A stretch of 64,000 bases of DNA from the NCBI RefSeq assembly GCF_000208865.1, contig NC_018397.1, positions 4,989,748 to 5,053,747 on the forward strand. The letters run 5' to 3'. The notes under the pieces are model-generated. The model did not search any database. It was given only the letters and a program-made list of their open reading frames with translations, and was not told the DNA's origin. Numbering within the stretch: the first letter of the stretch is position 1; the number at the start of each line of letters is the position of its first letter. Made by a program: the position numbers and the translations under genes. Origin of the DNA: Neospora caninum Liverpool. Taxonomy: Eukaryota; Apicomplexa; Conoidasida; Eucoccidiorida; Sarcocystidae. This document shows, piece after piece, positions 48,178 through 61,382 of this stretch.

Positions 48178-49314
48178 TGCGCGTAAAAGGCGGCGTGTGT
48201 ACTGTGTAGAAATGCGGTGATGCGTATTTGTGTCTTTTCCCGAGCAGTTTTTCTCCATATGGGCATGTTTGCACGTTTTCGCTCCGTGTTTCGTGCGCCT
48301 TTTTCGCGTCAGCGTCGTGTCGGCATGTTCCGTTTTCCTCCGCGTTTCCAGCGCGTTCTTACGCAGGTTGTGGAGACTCGCCGCGAGAAGCACGAGCGGC
48401 AGGTGTTGTTCTCGTTCGCCGTCTTGGTTGAACGCAGTTTCCCGTGCCGTGGCCGTTCCCGTTTGAGCCGTGGCGGGGAGGACACTCGGCAAGACAGTTT
48501 GCAGTTCCGGATCTTTTTTCCCGACTGCATGCGCTAGCCAGGCCTCGAGGACTTCCCTCACACGTCTGTCACAGGACGGCGGGGCGATCAGCGCGAGCAA
48601 CCACAGGCGATTTGAAGAAGAGGCGAAAACGCCAGGAGACCGGGAGGTGGACGAGCCGTCTCCAGGGAGGAAAGATTGCCAGGATCCGTCGAGAAAGGCG
48701 CGGAGAGCTTCGGAGGAGAGAGAAGAGGCGAGTCCGTTTCGCGCGACGGCGGAGAGAAGAGGCCGTCCTTCCGCGCTTCTGGATTCAGAGACCGCTTCGT
48801 TTCTGACAGGCGCCCCAGGGTGGAGAGAAGACGCGAGAGCGAGCGCATGGGCAGTCGCGGCCTGCGGAGACTCGGGAAATTGAGAGAGAGGAAGAGAAGG
48901 CGACCAAGACGCGGCAGGGAGGACGACAGGCGGATGGCGAATCAGGTGGTGAAGGAGAAGAAGCTGGGCAGGAGACACGGCGGCTGAGCCGGGGCGCGAA
49001 CAGCGAGGCTTGAAAGGCTGAACCCGCCAGCGTCGACTCCCGAGAGAAGACAAAGACACGTGAGAAGAAGACGAAGAAGAGGAAGAAGTAGACGGCCAAG
49101 AAGATGGGGGAGAAGACGAGAGAGAGGACGAGGGAGAGGACGGGGAAGAAGGCGCAGTGGAGAAAGCGAGATGAGATTGAAGAGCAGGTTGCATGCGTTT
49201 CCTTCTGTCGCGATGGTAGACGGAGAGAGAAGAAGAGTGACGGGTGCACGCTCGGAAACGATCCTGGCAAGAGCGGCCTCGCGACAGCGAGGAAGAGACG
49301 GAAGGGAGAGTCAT
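39056..49314 (-). CDS. HPR/FASTK-like helical-repeat protein, 12 exons, 2008 aa
   Basis: Exons in transcript order: 49314-48363, 47816-47705, 47250-47082, 46497-44033, 43726-43267, 42530-42069, 41793-41695, 41561-40910, 40718-40552, 40130-40017, 39665-39510, 39274-39056. All are GT-AG and in phase, 6027 nt to a TAG. Recurrent helix pairs begin with a (S/P)-P-(R/K/D)-(E/D)-L type turn: VSPRTLLHLLHALLRLH, FSPRDLTLFSLGASLS, LSPRELATCFWCMHALG, FPPKELLLIALTVARSEL, YEPDELAV-AVFAFGRARI, KLEDINKLCMLSALELV. This is the pattern of heptatricopeptide-repeat and FAST-kinase-like proteins, which in apicomplexa bind mitochondrial RNA and rRNA fragments. Ser-rich low-complexity blocks separate the repeats. 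I see no RAP domain at the C-terminus, which is a charged helix (EEEALRREEEERAQEWG). The start could also be a downstream Met (MQPALQS). The large 2465-nt exon may hide an in-frame intron. Confidence 0.65.
47889..47941. repeat. (TA)n microsatellite in HPR gene intron 1
   Basis: Long TA run between exons 1 and 2. A second run at 48144-48174 lies in the same intron. Confidence 0.95.
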
Positions 49315-51661
49315 TTTCGGTCTTTTGAAAAAGGAGAAAAGCGAAGAAGTCGCAGGAGAGAGACACTCAAGGGCCCCCGCCACCCGACGTCTCGCAGGAA
49401 CACGACCGCAGAGACAAGGAGTGCAGATGTGAAGAAGCGAAGACGAGAGGACCAAGGAAAGACCGAAGAGAAAGAAAACCCGTTCAGAGATCGACCGACG
49501 TGAGGCGCAGAGAGCGAAGAAAAACAGGGTCGACTCAGAAGGAAACAGAGAAAACTCGGCACAGAGAGAAGAGATCTGAAGACGCGGGAGCGTCCTCAGA
49601 ACAGGCAGCGACGACGCGCAGGAGAAGTTCAGGGGGAAAAACGGAAAGAAGAGAGCTCGGTCAAAAAGAGGAATTGAAGGAAAGATGCAAGCGAGAGGTT
49701 TGGGAGAGAGGGAGAGAACCCAACGCGTTCTTTTCTCGCTAGTTCCTCTCACACTCAAGCTGTCGCGGACCTCTCATAAGACTCGCACCGGCGAAAAAAA
49801 ATTGAGTAGGGGGCTGTCTCCTTGTGCAGAGACGAAAGACACAGACGCACGTTCCACAAATTCGAACGAGATTCTCTGTTTCCCTCTCTTTTCGTGTGTC
49901 TGTTCTCTTCTGCTCGCCTCGAAAAAGCCTCGGGGATACGCACTCGGCACACTGCATGCGCATGCATCGACGCAGCCAGCGGGGTTTTTCGCGGTCCGCC
50001 AGAGAGACGATATACCCCAAAAAGTGCAGCAAAAAGACCTCGCGAAAAACTGAGAACACGCCATTCGCGGAGGCTCTTTGAATCTCGAGGTTTCTTCTCG
50101 CGCTTGTCTCCCTAGGTTCCGCGTTTCTTTCCCTCTGTTGCACGTCGACCGCATGCACCCAGCCCCGACAGACGACGCGCAGACACTCGAGAGCAGAGCC
50201 CTGAGAAGCCACCAGTTTCCGCTGGACTCGTAGCACGTTGGAAACGCCCGTTCAGAAACGATCTACTTAGGTAACTGTGATGCTAAGGAGCGGAGGAAAC
50301 GCTACAAACACGTGTTCGCTCCCCTGTCCTTGAACGCGATTCAGGGCCATTTTCTCGACAAGAACACCTGAAAAGCCAGAAACGTGGTGTTTCTCTCGCA
50401 GTGGTTCCTGGCAAATGAACTACGGGGCGGGTTCCGCTCAAGCACTCCATAATTTAGGCGGAGAGGAAAGGGGGAATCGCGAGCAAGGCGTTTCCACAAG
50501 ACAAAAACTCGAGTGTGTCACCGCTGGTCGGGAGAAGTAAGGCAAAATCCACTGGGCTCGCGCGGGGTTTTCTCCCAGAGAGAAGAAAAACAGAGAAACG
50601 ATTTTCTTCTCCTGTCAGCGCGGGCGTTCTGCTTTCTGTGCGGGCGAAGAAACAGTCTGTTTTTCTTTAGGAAAGGACCATCTGCCTTTAGACTGTCTGT
50701 TCGCCCCCGTCACAGCCACCGCCGAAAGTCGTGAACGACGCAGAGAAGAACCACAGCCCGCGTTTTCGCAGTTTCTGTCCCCATCAAATAATGTCCACTG
50801 GAGAGAGAGGTGCGTAGCAAGCTCCAGCTTAGGTCGCACTGAAGGCGTTTCTGGAGCAGCCGAGTCGTCTCGGAATCTGCCGCTGTACTCGTCTCGCTGC
50901 CTGTCTTTGGCGTCTTTTCACTCGAGGAAAAACAAGGCGGCAGGCCGTTTCTCTCGGAAGAAGGAAGCTGAGAACGGAACAGAAGGAATTGTGCGCCCTG
51001 TGCCGACAAAAACAGAGTTCTCCGCCGTTTGATACTCGAGACACAACGTGCAAACGGAAGCCTCTCTAGGTTGGAGAAGGAATGACGCGTGTAAACGTTT
51101 TTGTCGAGCCTTCACAAGGCTATCCCTGCATTCGAATCTGCCGCGGTGGTTTCCGTTTCTGCGTGTGGTGAAGCGCGGGGCCGCTGCGAATCTGTTCAAG
51201 GCTCACTCCGTTGCCTTTTTTCCAGCTTCGCCCCGCCGTGTGAACGAAAAACACCGTGATTGTTTCTGCCAAAACCATCCTTTCTTCTAAGCCTTCTGCG
51301 CGTTTCCGCGGGGACGAAACGACAAACACAAGGACTGTCGTTTCCAGTGCTGCTCTGGCCAGAGTCAGAGCGCTGTCTGTGTGCGCAGGTTCCGCCTACA
51401 AGGCTCTCGGGGGTCGATCTCCCGAGACACCAGAAACAAAAAAAACAAAAAATCTAAAAAGGTCTGCAGGCACAGCCGACGCAGAGCAGGCCTGACGGCC
51501 AGGTGGAAGAAAACGAGGATCGCTTTCGTCTGCCCCAGGCTTTGAGTTGCTCGATATGAAACGAACGTCTTGTTCTCGAGATGACAGAAGCAAACCCGCA
51601 CAGACCCGCGCACATTTCACGCAGACTCGCGTTCTCTCTGCACTCTCGTGTCTGCCCCGCT
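49315..51661. other. Spacer between HPR gene and CDH1-like gene
   Basis: Both flanking genes are on the minus strand, so this holds the 5' UTR and promoter of the HPR gene and the 3' UTR of the CDH1 gene. Purine-rich near 49.3-49.7 kb. Frames are short and unconvincing and no gene is supported. Confidence 0.5.
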
Positions 51662-54600
51662 CTACCGCCAGGAATCGATATCTTCTTGTTCGACGCTGTC
51701 GTCCATGTCGTTTTCGTCTGCATGTCGGTCGCTTGCGCGTTTCTCGCGGTCTCTGCGAAGAGCCGTCGCGCGGTGCCGCATCGTTCCGCGAGAGAACAGG
51801 CCTTCGAATTCGTCGTTGCGCTTGCCGCGACTTGCGGGGAAACCCGCCTGGAAAACTTTCCAAAACTTGAGCGTTTCGTCTCCGCGCCCCGCCCCCGTCA
51901 CTGCGCGCCGGCCGCACGGCGAAACGGCGACAAACAAGACGCGCGCCGTGTGACCTGAAGAGTCAACGCGCACGTGCGAGACGCCACCCTTTTGCAAGTG
52001 CATGCGGAAAAGATACACACAAATAGGACCAAGTCACACCCGCAATCGCAACACGCACTCCGCATCATCCTCCCGACTGATACAAGTGGAGACTTACAGA
52101 TGCACAGGACTGCACAAACGGCCGCGCAGGCACACACGCGTCCACGTGTGTAGAAAGACGAGCCTATGTCGCGATTCTGAGCGTGAAGGCAAATAGCGAT
52201 GGGTGGCGTGGTTTCAACACCGAGAGCCTGTCACGGGGAGTTCCAGTCGAAAAACGCGAAGGAAACCTTGCTCTTCTTATGAGTTCCTCGTTTTGGACGC
52301 GGGAAACGAAAAAGACTCCGGGGGGGTGGCCGGAACAAAACGCGGCCGAGTTTCTTCACGCGGAGCGGCGAGACCTCGGCTGGGTCTCGCGCGCCGTCAC
52401 GGGGGCGCACAGCTTCCTACCTGACAGCGTCGCGCTCTTCTCCATGGGGTGCTCGATCGTCGCGGCAGACGGACAAGGCGAGGAGAAGGCGGAGACGAGC
52501 GCGGCGTCGGAGAGGGAAGAGAGCGAAGAGGCAAGGAAGGAAGGCCGAGAGTACGAGGCTGAAGACGAGAGGAGTCGCGGCGAGTAGGACCACACAAACA
52601 CCTGGTTCAGCGAAAAGCCGTGCGTCGACAACAGCTCCTCGGAGTGCGGCGAAAAGCACAAATTGCAAACTTGGCATCCGACGTCGAAGCGGTGGACGGA
52701 GGATGTGGTCGCCCTGGGAACAGGAAACACCCGAAAAGAAAAAAAGAGGAAATGGAACGCACAACGTGCATGCACTGGAAACGCGAGGCCATCAAGTCGC
52801 AAAAGACGCACATGACAGAGTGCGTGACGGAGGCCAAGAAGTTCTGGGCAGCACCAGCTGGCCATGCAGGCAAGGCACGAAACCGGAGGGCGACAGCGTT
52901 TTCGACTTTCTCAGCGTAGGGACGCCTCCGCTGAAAAAACGCAGCGCGCCTCGCTAGGCCGGAAAAAATCCCCGAAAAAAGAGCAATGGGCTTTTCCGCC
53001 GCAAAACGCACTTACAAATTCGTGTTCCAAAAACGGACATGGCGGTCAGCCGTGCCGCCGCCGCTCGCCAGGAGTCCCGACGCATGTGGGGACCACGCGA
53101 CTGCCTTCACCGCTGCCGAGTGCTCCTCGTAGGCGAAGAGAGGAGTCGACCGACCTCTGTCTCTTTTGTCTCTCGCGAACGTGCTGTTGCGTGAGTCTCT
53201 GAGTGCCCCGCCGCGGGGACAGCCGCCCGGCGCCGGGATAGCGGGACCGTGGAAAGCCCGCGCCCTCGAGGGCCCCAGCGTTCCAGCGGATCTCAGTTCG
53301 TCCTCTCGCGCGGGGCGACCGCCCTGGGGGGCGAGAGACGCAGGAAACAAGGTGTCTCCGAGCGCAGACGACACCGAGGAGACAGAAGGGAGCGCAGAAG
53401 AGAGAGACGCGGCCGCCCGGTCGCGGTCGCTTCGCTCTGAGGCCACGAAGAGCTGACGCGAGGAAGCCGAGGTCGGACCGCCGAGAGAAGGCGCGAACAG
53501 CTGTCGCGCCCTATCAGAGAGAAGACCGGGAGACGGGGCGAAGGCCGAGGTAGACGCGAGGGGCGCCGAGGCCAGGTTGGTCAGCGACGCGGCGAGGCCT
53601 GCATGCGGTGGAGGCGAAAGAGAGCGCCCTCGTCCTGGGCGTGCAGCCGCATCGTCACCCGCTTCTCGTTCCGCTTCGGCGGCGCCTCTCTCTTCTGGGA
53701 GAGAGAGCGACGACGCCCAGAGATGCAGAGAAGACGACAGGGGCGCACTCTCTCTTCTTTGCTGGGCGAAAAGACCTGAAGAGGCGCCGGGCAAGAGCGA
53801 AGCCTCCGACGGGGCGAGTGTCGCCCTCGGCAGGCTCCGGACCAAGGCGGAAGAGGAAGGATTCGGAGAAAAGGGAAAAAGACAAGACGAAGGTCCAAGC
53901 CGCCGCTCTGCGTCGTCTGTCTCTTCGCGGTCGTCTGTCTCCTCTCGCTCGCTCGGCCGTCTCAGGCCTGCGAAGCCGAGAGAGCCGGGCGCGAGAGGCG
54001 ACGCGAAGAGTGGGATCGAAGGAAAAGGTGCGTGCCCGAAGGAAGACGCTCGGGAGGAAAACGCATGCAGCCCCAGCAAGCCGGATGCGCTGGCGCGGCC
54101 AGCGGACAGCCCGCCCGCCCCCGCAGCGGAGAGAGGATACTGCGAGGAAGCCTGGGAGTCGAGCTCTCCGCTTCGCGATTCCGCGAGGCCAAGCCCAGCC
54201 CAGAGAGAGGCGGAAGAGAGACAGGAACTGGAGCCAGACGCCGGGATGCAGAGAGACGAGAAGAGCGGTTTCCTGAGTCTTTCCGAAGCGACGAAGTAGT
54301 CGCGGCCCAGTCGCCCTCCGGCGCCATAAAGCGGAGAGGAGCTCGGACCGAAAAGAGAAGAAACCGTCCCCCAGCTGCTCGCCGTGGGCGCCGAGACCGA
54401 CGCAGACGGCGAAGAAAGCGGCAGCGAGCGGTAGTCCCAGACACACAACAAGTTGTCATTCCCCCCGCTCGCCAAGAGCGTCTCCGACGGAGACACCTGC
54501 AACCCGCACAGTTCGCTGCCGTGCCCCGAGAGGCACGAGACGTACGGCGACGCCTGCGAGGAGCGCCATCGACACAAAAAAGAGACAGAAAATGCACTCG

Positions 54601-57294
54601 GCGAAACCCAGGGAAACTGAATCGTCGCTGCCGGACTCCTCGTCCGTTGTCCTCTGTCCCTCTTTGTAGGCTCTCTCTCGCCCTCTTGGTGTGATCGTCT
54701 TTCTCCCTCCTTCCACACTTCTCTTCTCTCTTCTTCCTCGGTCTACTCTACTCTACGTTCGTGTCTCGCCTTTTCTGTCTTCTTCGCTCTTTCCTTGCTT
54801 ACCAGGCGCAAGTCTCGAACGAGAATTCGCTGGTCCCGTGCTCCGGTTGCCACAGTCAGCTGTGAGGGGTTCCACGCGGCGACAGTGCATCTGCTCGCGT
54901 GGCCTCTGAGCGACCGGAGTCTCCTCTCTGCCTGGACGTCCCAAATCTCCGCCTGAGACACACAAAAGCGGCACAGCGGACCTCGCAGCCTCCGCGTTTT
55001 TCAGGGCGTTTTTTCAAAGTTCGAAGGGGAAAAGCGCGAGAGAACAGAGAAGAGCGAGAGAACAGATCCCGGCCTCGAGTGAGGCCCGCGTGTGTGTCAG
55101 CGGACACACACGCGGCGCCAGGGTGCTCGCACAGGTCGCAAAGAGAGGAACACCACCCACACAAGAGAAGAGGAGACAGAATGCACACCGCGCGAACGCC
55201 GGGAAGATCAAGGCACGACCGGAAAAAAGAGGAGAAAAAAAAGTGGAAAACAGAACGGGGAGGAAATGGAGAGACAGCCGGAAGCGAAGGACTTACCAAT
55301 CCGCTGCGAAAGCCGACGAGGAGGAGGGAGGGAAACTGAGGCGAGAATTTGACGCAGACGACGCCGTCCTGAGAGACAGAAGGGGCGAAAACCGAGAAAA
55401 GCCCAGTCCAGTGCAGCATCCACTTACAGAGAAGCTCTAGAAGCAAGACGGACTCTGGCGACGGACAAGGAGCGAGAGGAATAGCGAGAGCGATATAAGG
55501 AGAGACACATGGTGGGCGAAGTGAGGGAGGGAGAGGGATGGAGAAGGAGACACAGAACCTGAGCGAGAGAGACAAAGACACGGAGGGAAAGGGCATGCGA
55601 GAGCATTCGCGGAAAAAACCCGAAGCGTGAGCGAAGCTTCTCTTTGCCGCTGTTTTCCGTACCTCTCGGCCTTCGCCATCGCCGGAGGACGAGACGCTCG
55701 TTCCGCTGGCGTTGAAGAGAAGACGCGCCTGGCGTCCCTCTGGAAAATGCCGGGGTTGAGGCGACCATAGGAAAAGTTTTGACTTGAGAGCAACGGCGAG
55801 GAGGTTCCCGCGACTCCAGTCAACGAGATTTAAGTAAAAGTCGTCGAGCAAATCCGGTGCGGGGAGCGTGAGGTAGGGACGCTAGACACAAAACACACAC
55901 GTCTGGATATACCTTTCAAATCCATATAGATAGATAGATGTAGATATCTACGTGAAAAGGTGTATGTGATATAGAGACATGGATGGAGACGGTTGAATGC
56001 GGTGTACATGGTTACACTCGAGAGTTTTTCACGCAAACAGATAGAACAGAGACATACCTACATAAGCAGTAGGTATTCCTACATGTTCGTATATATATAT
56101 ATGCATATAGCCGTGTGCCTTGTGTGCAGAGAAAGAACGCTGAATCGGTCGGTTTGTAGGCGGGGGCGCATTGAAGGTTTGCGCAGAATCGCAAGAAGAA
56201 AGGTTGGTCACCTGTGGGACTGTGGCTGATCGGCTCGGCTGGTCTTCGTTGTCATCACTCGAGTCATCCCCACTCTCCCAGCAGGGTTCTTCTGCACCAT
56301 CTCCAAAGTGTCCGTCCCTCTCCGCCGGAAAGGCCAAACGCGAAGTGAAAAACGACTCGCGCTCCTCTCCCCCTCTTCTCTCTTCTTCATCCCACTCCTC
56401 TCCTCGCTCTTCATCCCACTCCTCTCCTCTCTCTTGTTCTCTGTCTTGTCCCCTCTCTTGTTCTCTCTCTTGACTGACGCCCAAGCTTTGTCTAGAGAGA
56501 CTGTCGCGTGCACGGCCCCGCCGAGGCGATGGCTGCGAGGCAGGCAGTGCATTCTCGTCTGTGAGAAAGAGGCCAGGAGGCGCGGGCGCGTCTCGGCGCG
56601 TTGCCTCCACCACGTCGAGGAGGCGAAAGCGTTTCAGAACTTTCGAAGAAAGCGAACCAGAAGAAGACAGCGAGTGTCTCCGTCGGGGCGTGGAGCAGAG
56701 TGAAGACCCGAGAGACGCGCCTCGCAGCCTCCGCTTTCTGCCTTCTTCTGCGCTGAGCGCCTCGTCGACCCGGTCTCCTGCGTCGAGGGGGAAACAGGGG
56801 GCGTCTTCCCGGAGACGCATGCCCACTTCTTCACACAACCCTGGCAAAAGACTCGCACACAACAGCCTGCGGTACGCCTCGTGCGTCTGAATCTGCTGCA
56901 GATCCAACTGCCTACCTGCAGATCTTCTCCCCTGTCTCCTTTCGTCTCTCTTCACACTTCTCTCCCCGTCCCGGGAAGGAACCCCCGAAGCCGACGCAGA
57001 AGAAGGAGAGAGTTGTCCAGGCGCATCTCGCGGGGAGCCTGCGCGTTGGAAATTTGGCAGTGTGCGAGACGACACAGAGGGGGAGAGAAGACTGGTCGAG
57101 AGAGAAGACTGACTCAGAGTGCTCCGGAGACGATGCAGGAGGCTGACAGAAGGCGGCGCAACGAATCGGTCTTCACCTTCGCAAAACGTAGAGAGAGAGA
57201 AACGTCGCCGAGAAGAAAAGTGAGAAGGCCGGGAAGGCGTGAGCCCCGAGGCGCGCGCCCCCTCGACGGGCACGGCCATTTCGGCGCTAGTCAT
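51662..57294 (-). CDS. CDH1: CDH1/FZR-type APC/C co-activator, WD40, 7 exons, 1215 aa
   Basis: CDH1 recruits substrates to the anaphase-promoting complex at mitotic exit and in G1. Exons: 57294-56212, 55881-55663, 55368-55297, 54952-54803, 54553-53016, 52713-52421, 51954-51662; all junctions are GT-AG and in phase. A C-box-like DRFVAPP lies at residues 42-48. The propeller opens [20 protein letters not shown] at about 374 and follows the family: [12 protein letters not shown]-like [131 protein letters not shown] and [20 protein letters not shown] and DDFYLNL favour CDH1 over CDC20. About 430 Ser/Ala/Arg-rich residues interrupt the propeller after VWDYRSLP, and a second, shorter Ser-rich insert follows VWSYSPRLL. 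The usual terminal Ile-Arg is absent and the protein ends SWR. An upstream TTG-started extension is rejected in favour of the ATG. Confidence 0.9.
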
Positions 57295-59894
57295 CCTCGT
57301 GAGGCGAGCAAAGAGCCGCGTGAAAAGCAGAGAGACGCGCGCCGGGATTCCGCTGGCGAATTGCAAAAGATCAAGCGTTTCCAGAAACCTCCAAGAAAAA
57401 GGAATATCGCAACCCCCAGCGCTGTGTCTTGGCCCTTTTTGCTCCCCCGCCAGTCAACCGCTCGAAGGGAGGGGGAGGACTCGACGGAAAGGTGCGAGTC
57501 TCGCAAGAAAGCGAGCGTCGGGGGAAACGCGTGACAAGACGAAAAATGGAAGTGAACGGTCTATCCTGTCTGTAGAGACTGGAAAGAGAAAGACAAACTG
57601 CGGCGAGAAAGAGTGGCAAAAGTCTCGTGGAAAAGACTCGGCGCTTTCGCGGCCTCTCGAGGCGGCCCCCTCGCCGCCTGCGCAGGCGAGAAAGGGGACA
57701 GGGGATTTCTCTCGGAAGAAAGTGAAGACCTCGTTCGCGAACAGCGCCAAAGAGGCGAGAAGAGGGAATCTCGCGGCCGAAATCCTCGCTAAAACTTTGG
57801 GTTTTCAGGTTTACCTCCGCCTGTTTCCGCGCGAGAAAAGTCGGCAAGAGCGCGCGCTGACTCACCAGACACACGTAGAAGTCTACACCTCTTTTTTCTA
57901 GCGCAGTTTTTCTGCGTCTACCGCTCGCGAGGAGAGAGAGATGGAGAGATGTGTATGAGTGGCGAGAAAACGGCGAGAGAGAGCCTCGTGCGAGTGTTTG
58001 AGACGAAACAGAGAGGCCTTTTCTTCGAGCTTGGGAGAGGGTGATGGCGAGGCGGAAAAGAGCAGCGCTGAAACAGCCGCGCAGACCGAGTTATCGCGCC
58101 GTCTTCTCTCCCCCCTCTCGGGCTGACGAGAGAAGCGCAGAGAGAGAGACCTCTCGCGAAGACACACCGTGCACGGAGAAAAAGGCCTCACCCGATGGCC
58201 GGGAAAAACGCCGCCCCAAGAGAAAAACGAAAAAAAGTGCATACGCCACTTTCCTTTTCCACGCACAACCATTCAAACATTCATAAATAGGTGTATGCCT
58301 GTATTTCTTGCTTCTTTCCTGTGTAGGCCTTCCAGGCGAATCGAGAGAGCGTTTGCGTGTCGAGAGAGGCGAGCGGGCAAACAGGCCAGAGAGAGCGAGC
58401 GAGGAGGGAGTCCTTGCTGGGTGAATCCCGAAGAAAAGAACGAAGGCAGATACTGAACAGAAACGCGTCCCTGTGTTCGCGCACGGCGGGGCGATGTTTC
58501 TGTAGTCTTTTCTCTGGAAAGAAAACAGCCGGGGCGAGTTCTGTGCTCTCTCTGTGGAAAGCGGAGCTCTCCGCGCCCGCCATCTCTTCTGTTCTGCTCG
58601 TCTCTCCTCGAGCCTCCCGAATGAGACTCTACAGTGTCGACACAAAAGGGGAAGAAACAGAGGGAGAGAGGCGCCCACTGCGAAAGCCACGGCGCCAGAG
58701 GGAAAGTCGGAATCGAGAAATCAGAGAGAAAGCAATGCAGAGAGAGGAAGAGAGGAAGAGAAAGAAAGCAATGCAGAGAGACGAAGAGAAAGAAAGAAAT
58801 GCAGAGAGACGAAGAAAAGGAAAGCAATGCAGAGAGACGAAGAGAAAGAAAGCAATGCAGAGAGAGGAAGGAAGAGAAAGAAAGCAATGCAGAGAGAGGA
58901 AGGAAGAGAAAGAAAAAAGAGATGCAGGAAAACAGAGAAGATAGACGGGTGTTTTGAAACGCCACGGAAGAGAGAACAGAACTGTGGAAAACCTTCCAGG
59001 GTCGACTCACGGTCATCATGTGAGAGAAGACAATGAAGACAGTGACCGTCCACCCCTACAGAGAAAGAGAACCAGAGAGAACGCCCCAGCGGCGTGTCGG
59101 AAGCAAGAAATTGGGAAGGGAAAAACGAACACACAGAATGCGCAGGGAGAGCGTATCGAAGGATACAGAAAAGCGAAAAGGTTATGGAAAATCGAAGCCA
59201 AGCACTGCCGAGAGATCTGGGGCACGCCACATTTCTCTGCCGCTTTAGCAGGGATGCTTTCTTACAAATTCGCATCCCTGCCTTCTTGGGTCTCACGCGC
59301 TTTTCTCTGCACTCTCTGCTCGTTTTTCTCCGTGTTCCGTCTCTCCCTACTTCCTCTCTCTCATCTCTCCCTATTTCCTCTCTCTCATCTCTCCCTATTT
59401 CCTCTCTCTCATCTCGTTCCTTTTCTTTTTTTCTCTTCCCTAGGTTTGTCGCCTTCTCCATCTTCTCTTTGTGCAAGCTGTCTCCCTCCACGGCAAAAGA
59501 AACTCTCTGAAAGATGCAATCCTCCGCATTCTCGTCTCCTCCACTTTTCCCCGCTGCTCACCCTCGCCGCGTGGCCCAGCCCGTCCCCGTCAGGTTCGTG
59601 ACATTCTTCTTGTCTCTCCTCGGTCTCCTCGATCCTTTCCAACAAACTCAGATTCCTTAAACTTCCCGTCCCTCTCCTATTCACACCTTTCCCTGTCTCT
59701 TCTCCTGCTTTACTTGTCTCCTCTTCCTTGTCCTTCTCTGGTCTCCTTACTCTTCTTCCCTAGTGTGTTTTCCATTTCTTTGCTTTTCCTCCGACTGTCT
59801 TTCTTCTGCTAAAACGATTCTTTGACATTTTCTATTGCCTTTTATGTGTTGTATATTACCAGAGTTTTGCCTATCTTCTTTTTTCGTTTCCCGT
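57295..59894. other. Spacer upstream of CDH1 and downstream of the right-edge gene
   Basis: Contains the CDH1 promoter/5' UTR and the 3' UTR of the minus-strand gene that ends at 59895. No coding region is supported; open frames overlap simple repeats. Confidence 0.5.
58728..58925 (+). repeat. Degenerate tandem repeat (GCAATGCAGAGAGA-core)
   Basis: About six to seven copies of a 27-37-bp purine-rich unit with the core GCAATGCAGAGAGA followed by variable GAAGAGAAAGAAA runs. A separate C/T-rich triplicate (CTCTCTCATCTCTCCCTATT) lies at 59352-59412. Confidence 0.9.
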
Positions 59895-61340
59895 TCATTT
59901 CCAGGGAAGAACGAACTTCAGATCCCTCTCTGTAAAGTGTTCCGCCACTTTGTGGCCGAGCTCGTCGCCCGCGCATTGCAAGTGCTTGTCGTAATAACTT
60001 TTCTTCATTTTGTAGAACCCAGGCAGATAGGTCTTTTCCTCCACAGCCTCGAGCTCGTTATACCGCAAATACGCCTCGGCTGCTTGTCGCCTGCGCACAG
60101 AACCGTCGAAACACTCGCGCATGCAGAAGCCGCTGATCGCCAGCACACGTTTCGGAAACTCCTCCTCGCCTGTCTTCCAAAAAACAGACACACGCTCACC
60201 GAGAGAGAGAGAGGCGTCATCTGGCTGCCCGCCTCAAGAGACAGCAAGAATGTCGCTCTCTTTGACCGCACAGCCATCTCTCTTCGCTTCCCCGCGGATC
60301 TCTGCCAAGGGAAGTAGACCACCCATCCCACGAGGAAGACGCCTGTGCAATTTTCAGCCGCGAGGCTCGTCTGTGTCGCTCCTTCCTCGGGGAGGGAATC
60401 TTTCTGCCTCATCTCTGCTTGCCACATACACCCCGCGCAACCGCAACTATCTGGGATTCACCCCTGTCTCCGCGCTCCCGAGGTCTCTCTCCTTCCGGTG
60501 CACTGTCTCTCCACACACGCATGCGGGTACGCGCTCTGCTCTTCCTCTCTCTTTCTCTTTCTGTCTTCCTCGCGTTTCCTCCTCTCCTGTTTACCGTATT
60601 TCTGCGTATCGCTCTTCGATTTTCCGCTTGTTTTCTGCTGCCTTCTTCGCGCCTTCGTTCGCCAAGCGCTGGACGTTCCGCGCCGCCGAAGCTGCCTTGG
60701 GAGACCCGCGCGGAGGCTGCGAAGCTGCCGCGTCCACGAAGGCTTTCCACGACGCCTTGGTCCACCCTGGAGGAAAGTAGCCCTTCGAACCCCGACAAAC
60801 CTGAAAACCGCCAGAAAAGCGCACAGCCGCACGCTCTCCTTCGACTGCAAAGAGCGAACGAACTCCCACGGCAACAGACTCAAAAGACACATCTACAAGA
60901 AAGAGGTTCCGCCCGTCTCCCAACTCTTGTGCACGGGGCAACGAGAGAAAGGCGAGTTCTCACACAGCGCACAGACGCCTGCAAAGAGACGCACACTGGA
61001 CGCGGAACTCGCAGAAGTCACCCTCCTCCAGTTCCACCCAGAACCATCTGCTTGCCAAAGAAAACAATACATAATATTTGCTTATACACGTACTTATCAT
61101 ATATATAAACCAATAGATATGTAGACATATATATATATATATATATATAGACTGATATACAGACATGCATACAAACATATATCGACATATATATATATAT
61201 ATATATATATACAGAGAGAGAGAGACATACATATATAGACATATATATGGATATATGCACATATATATATGTATATGTATATGGACATATATATATATAT
61301 ATATATGGATATATGCACATATATATATGTATATGTATAT

Positions 61341-61382
<42 letters not shown>

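Noticed and set aside
53577..54299. + strand ORFs of over 200 codons across CDH1
   Set aside because: Antisense shadow of the Ser/Ala/Arg insert in CDH1; the minus strand has conserved WD40 blades on both sides.
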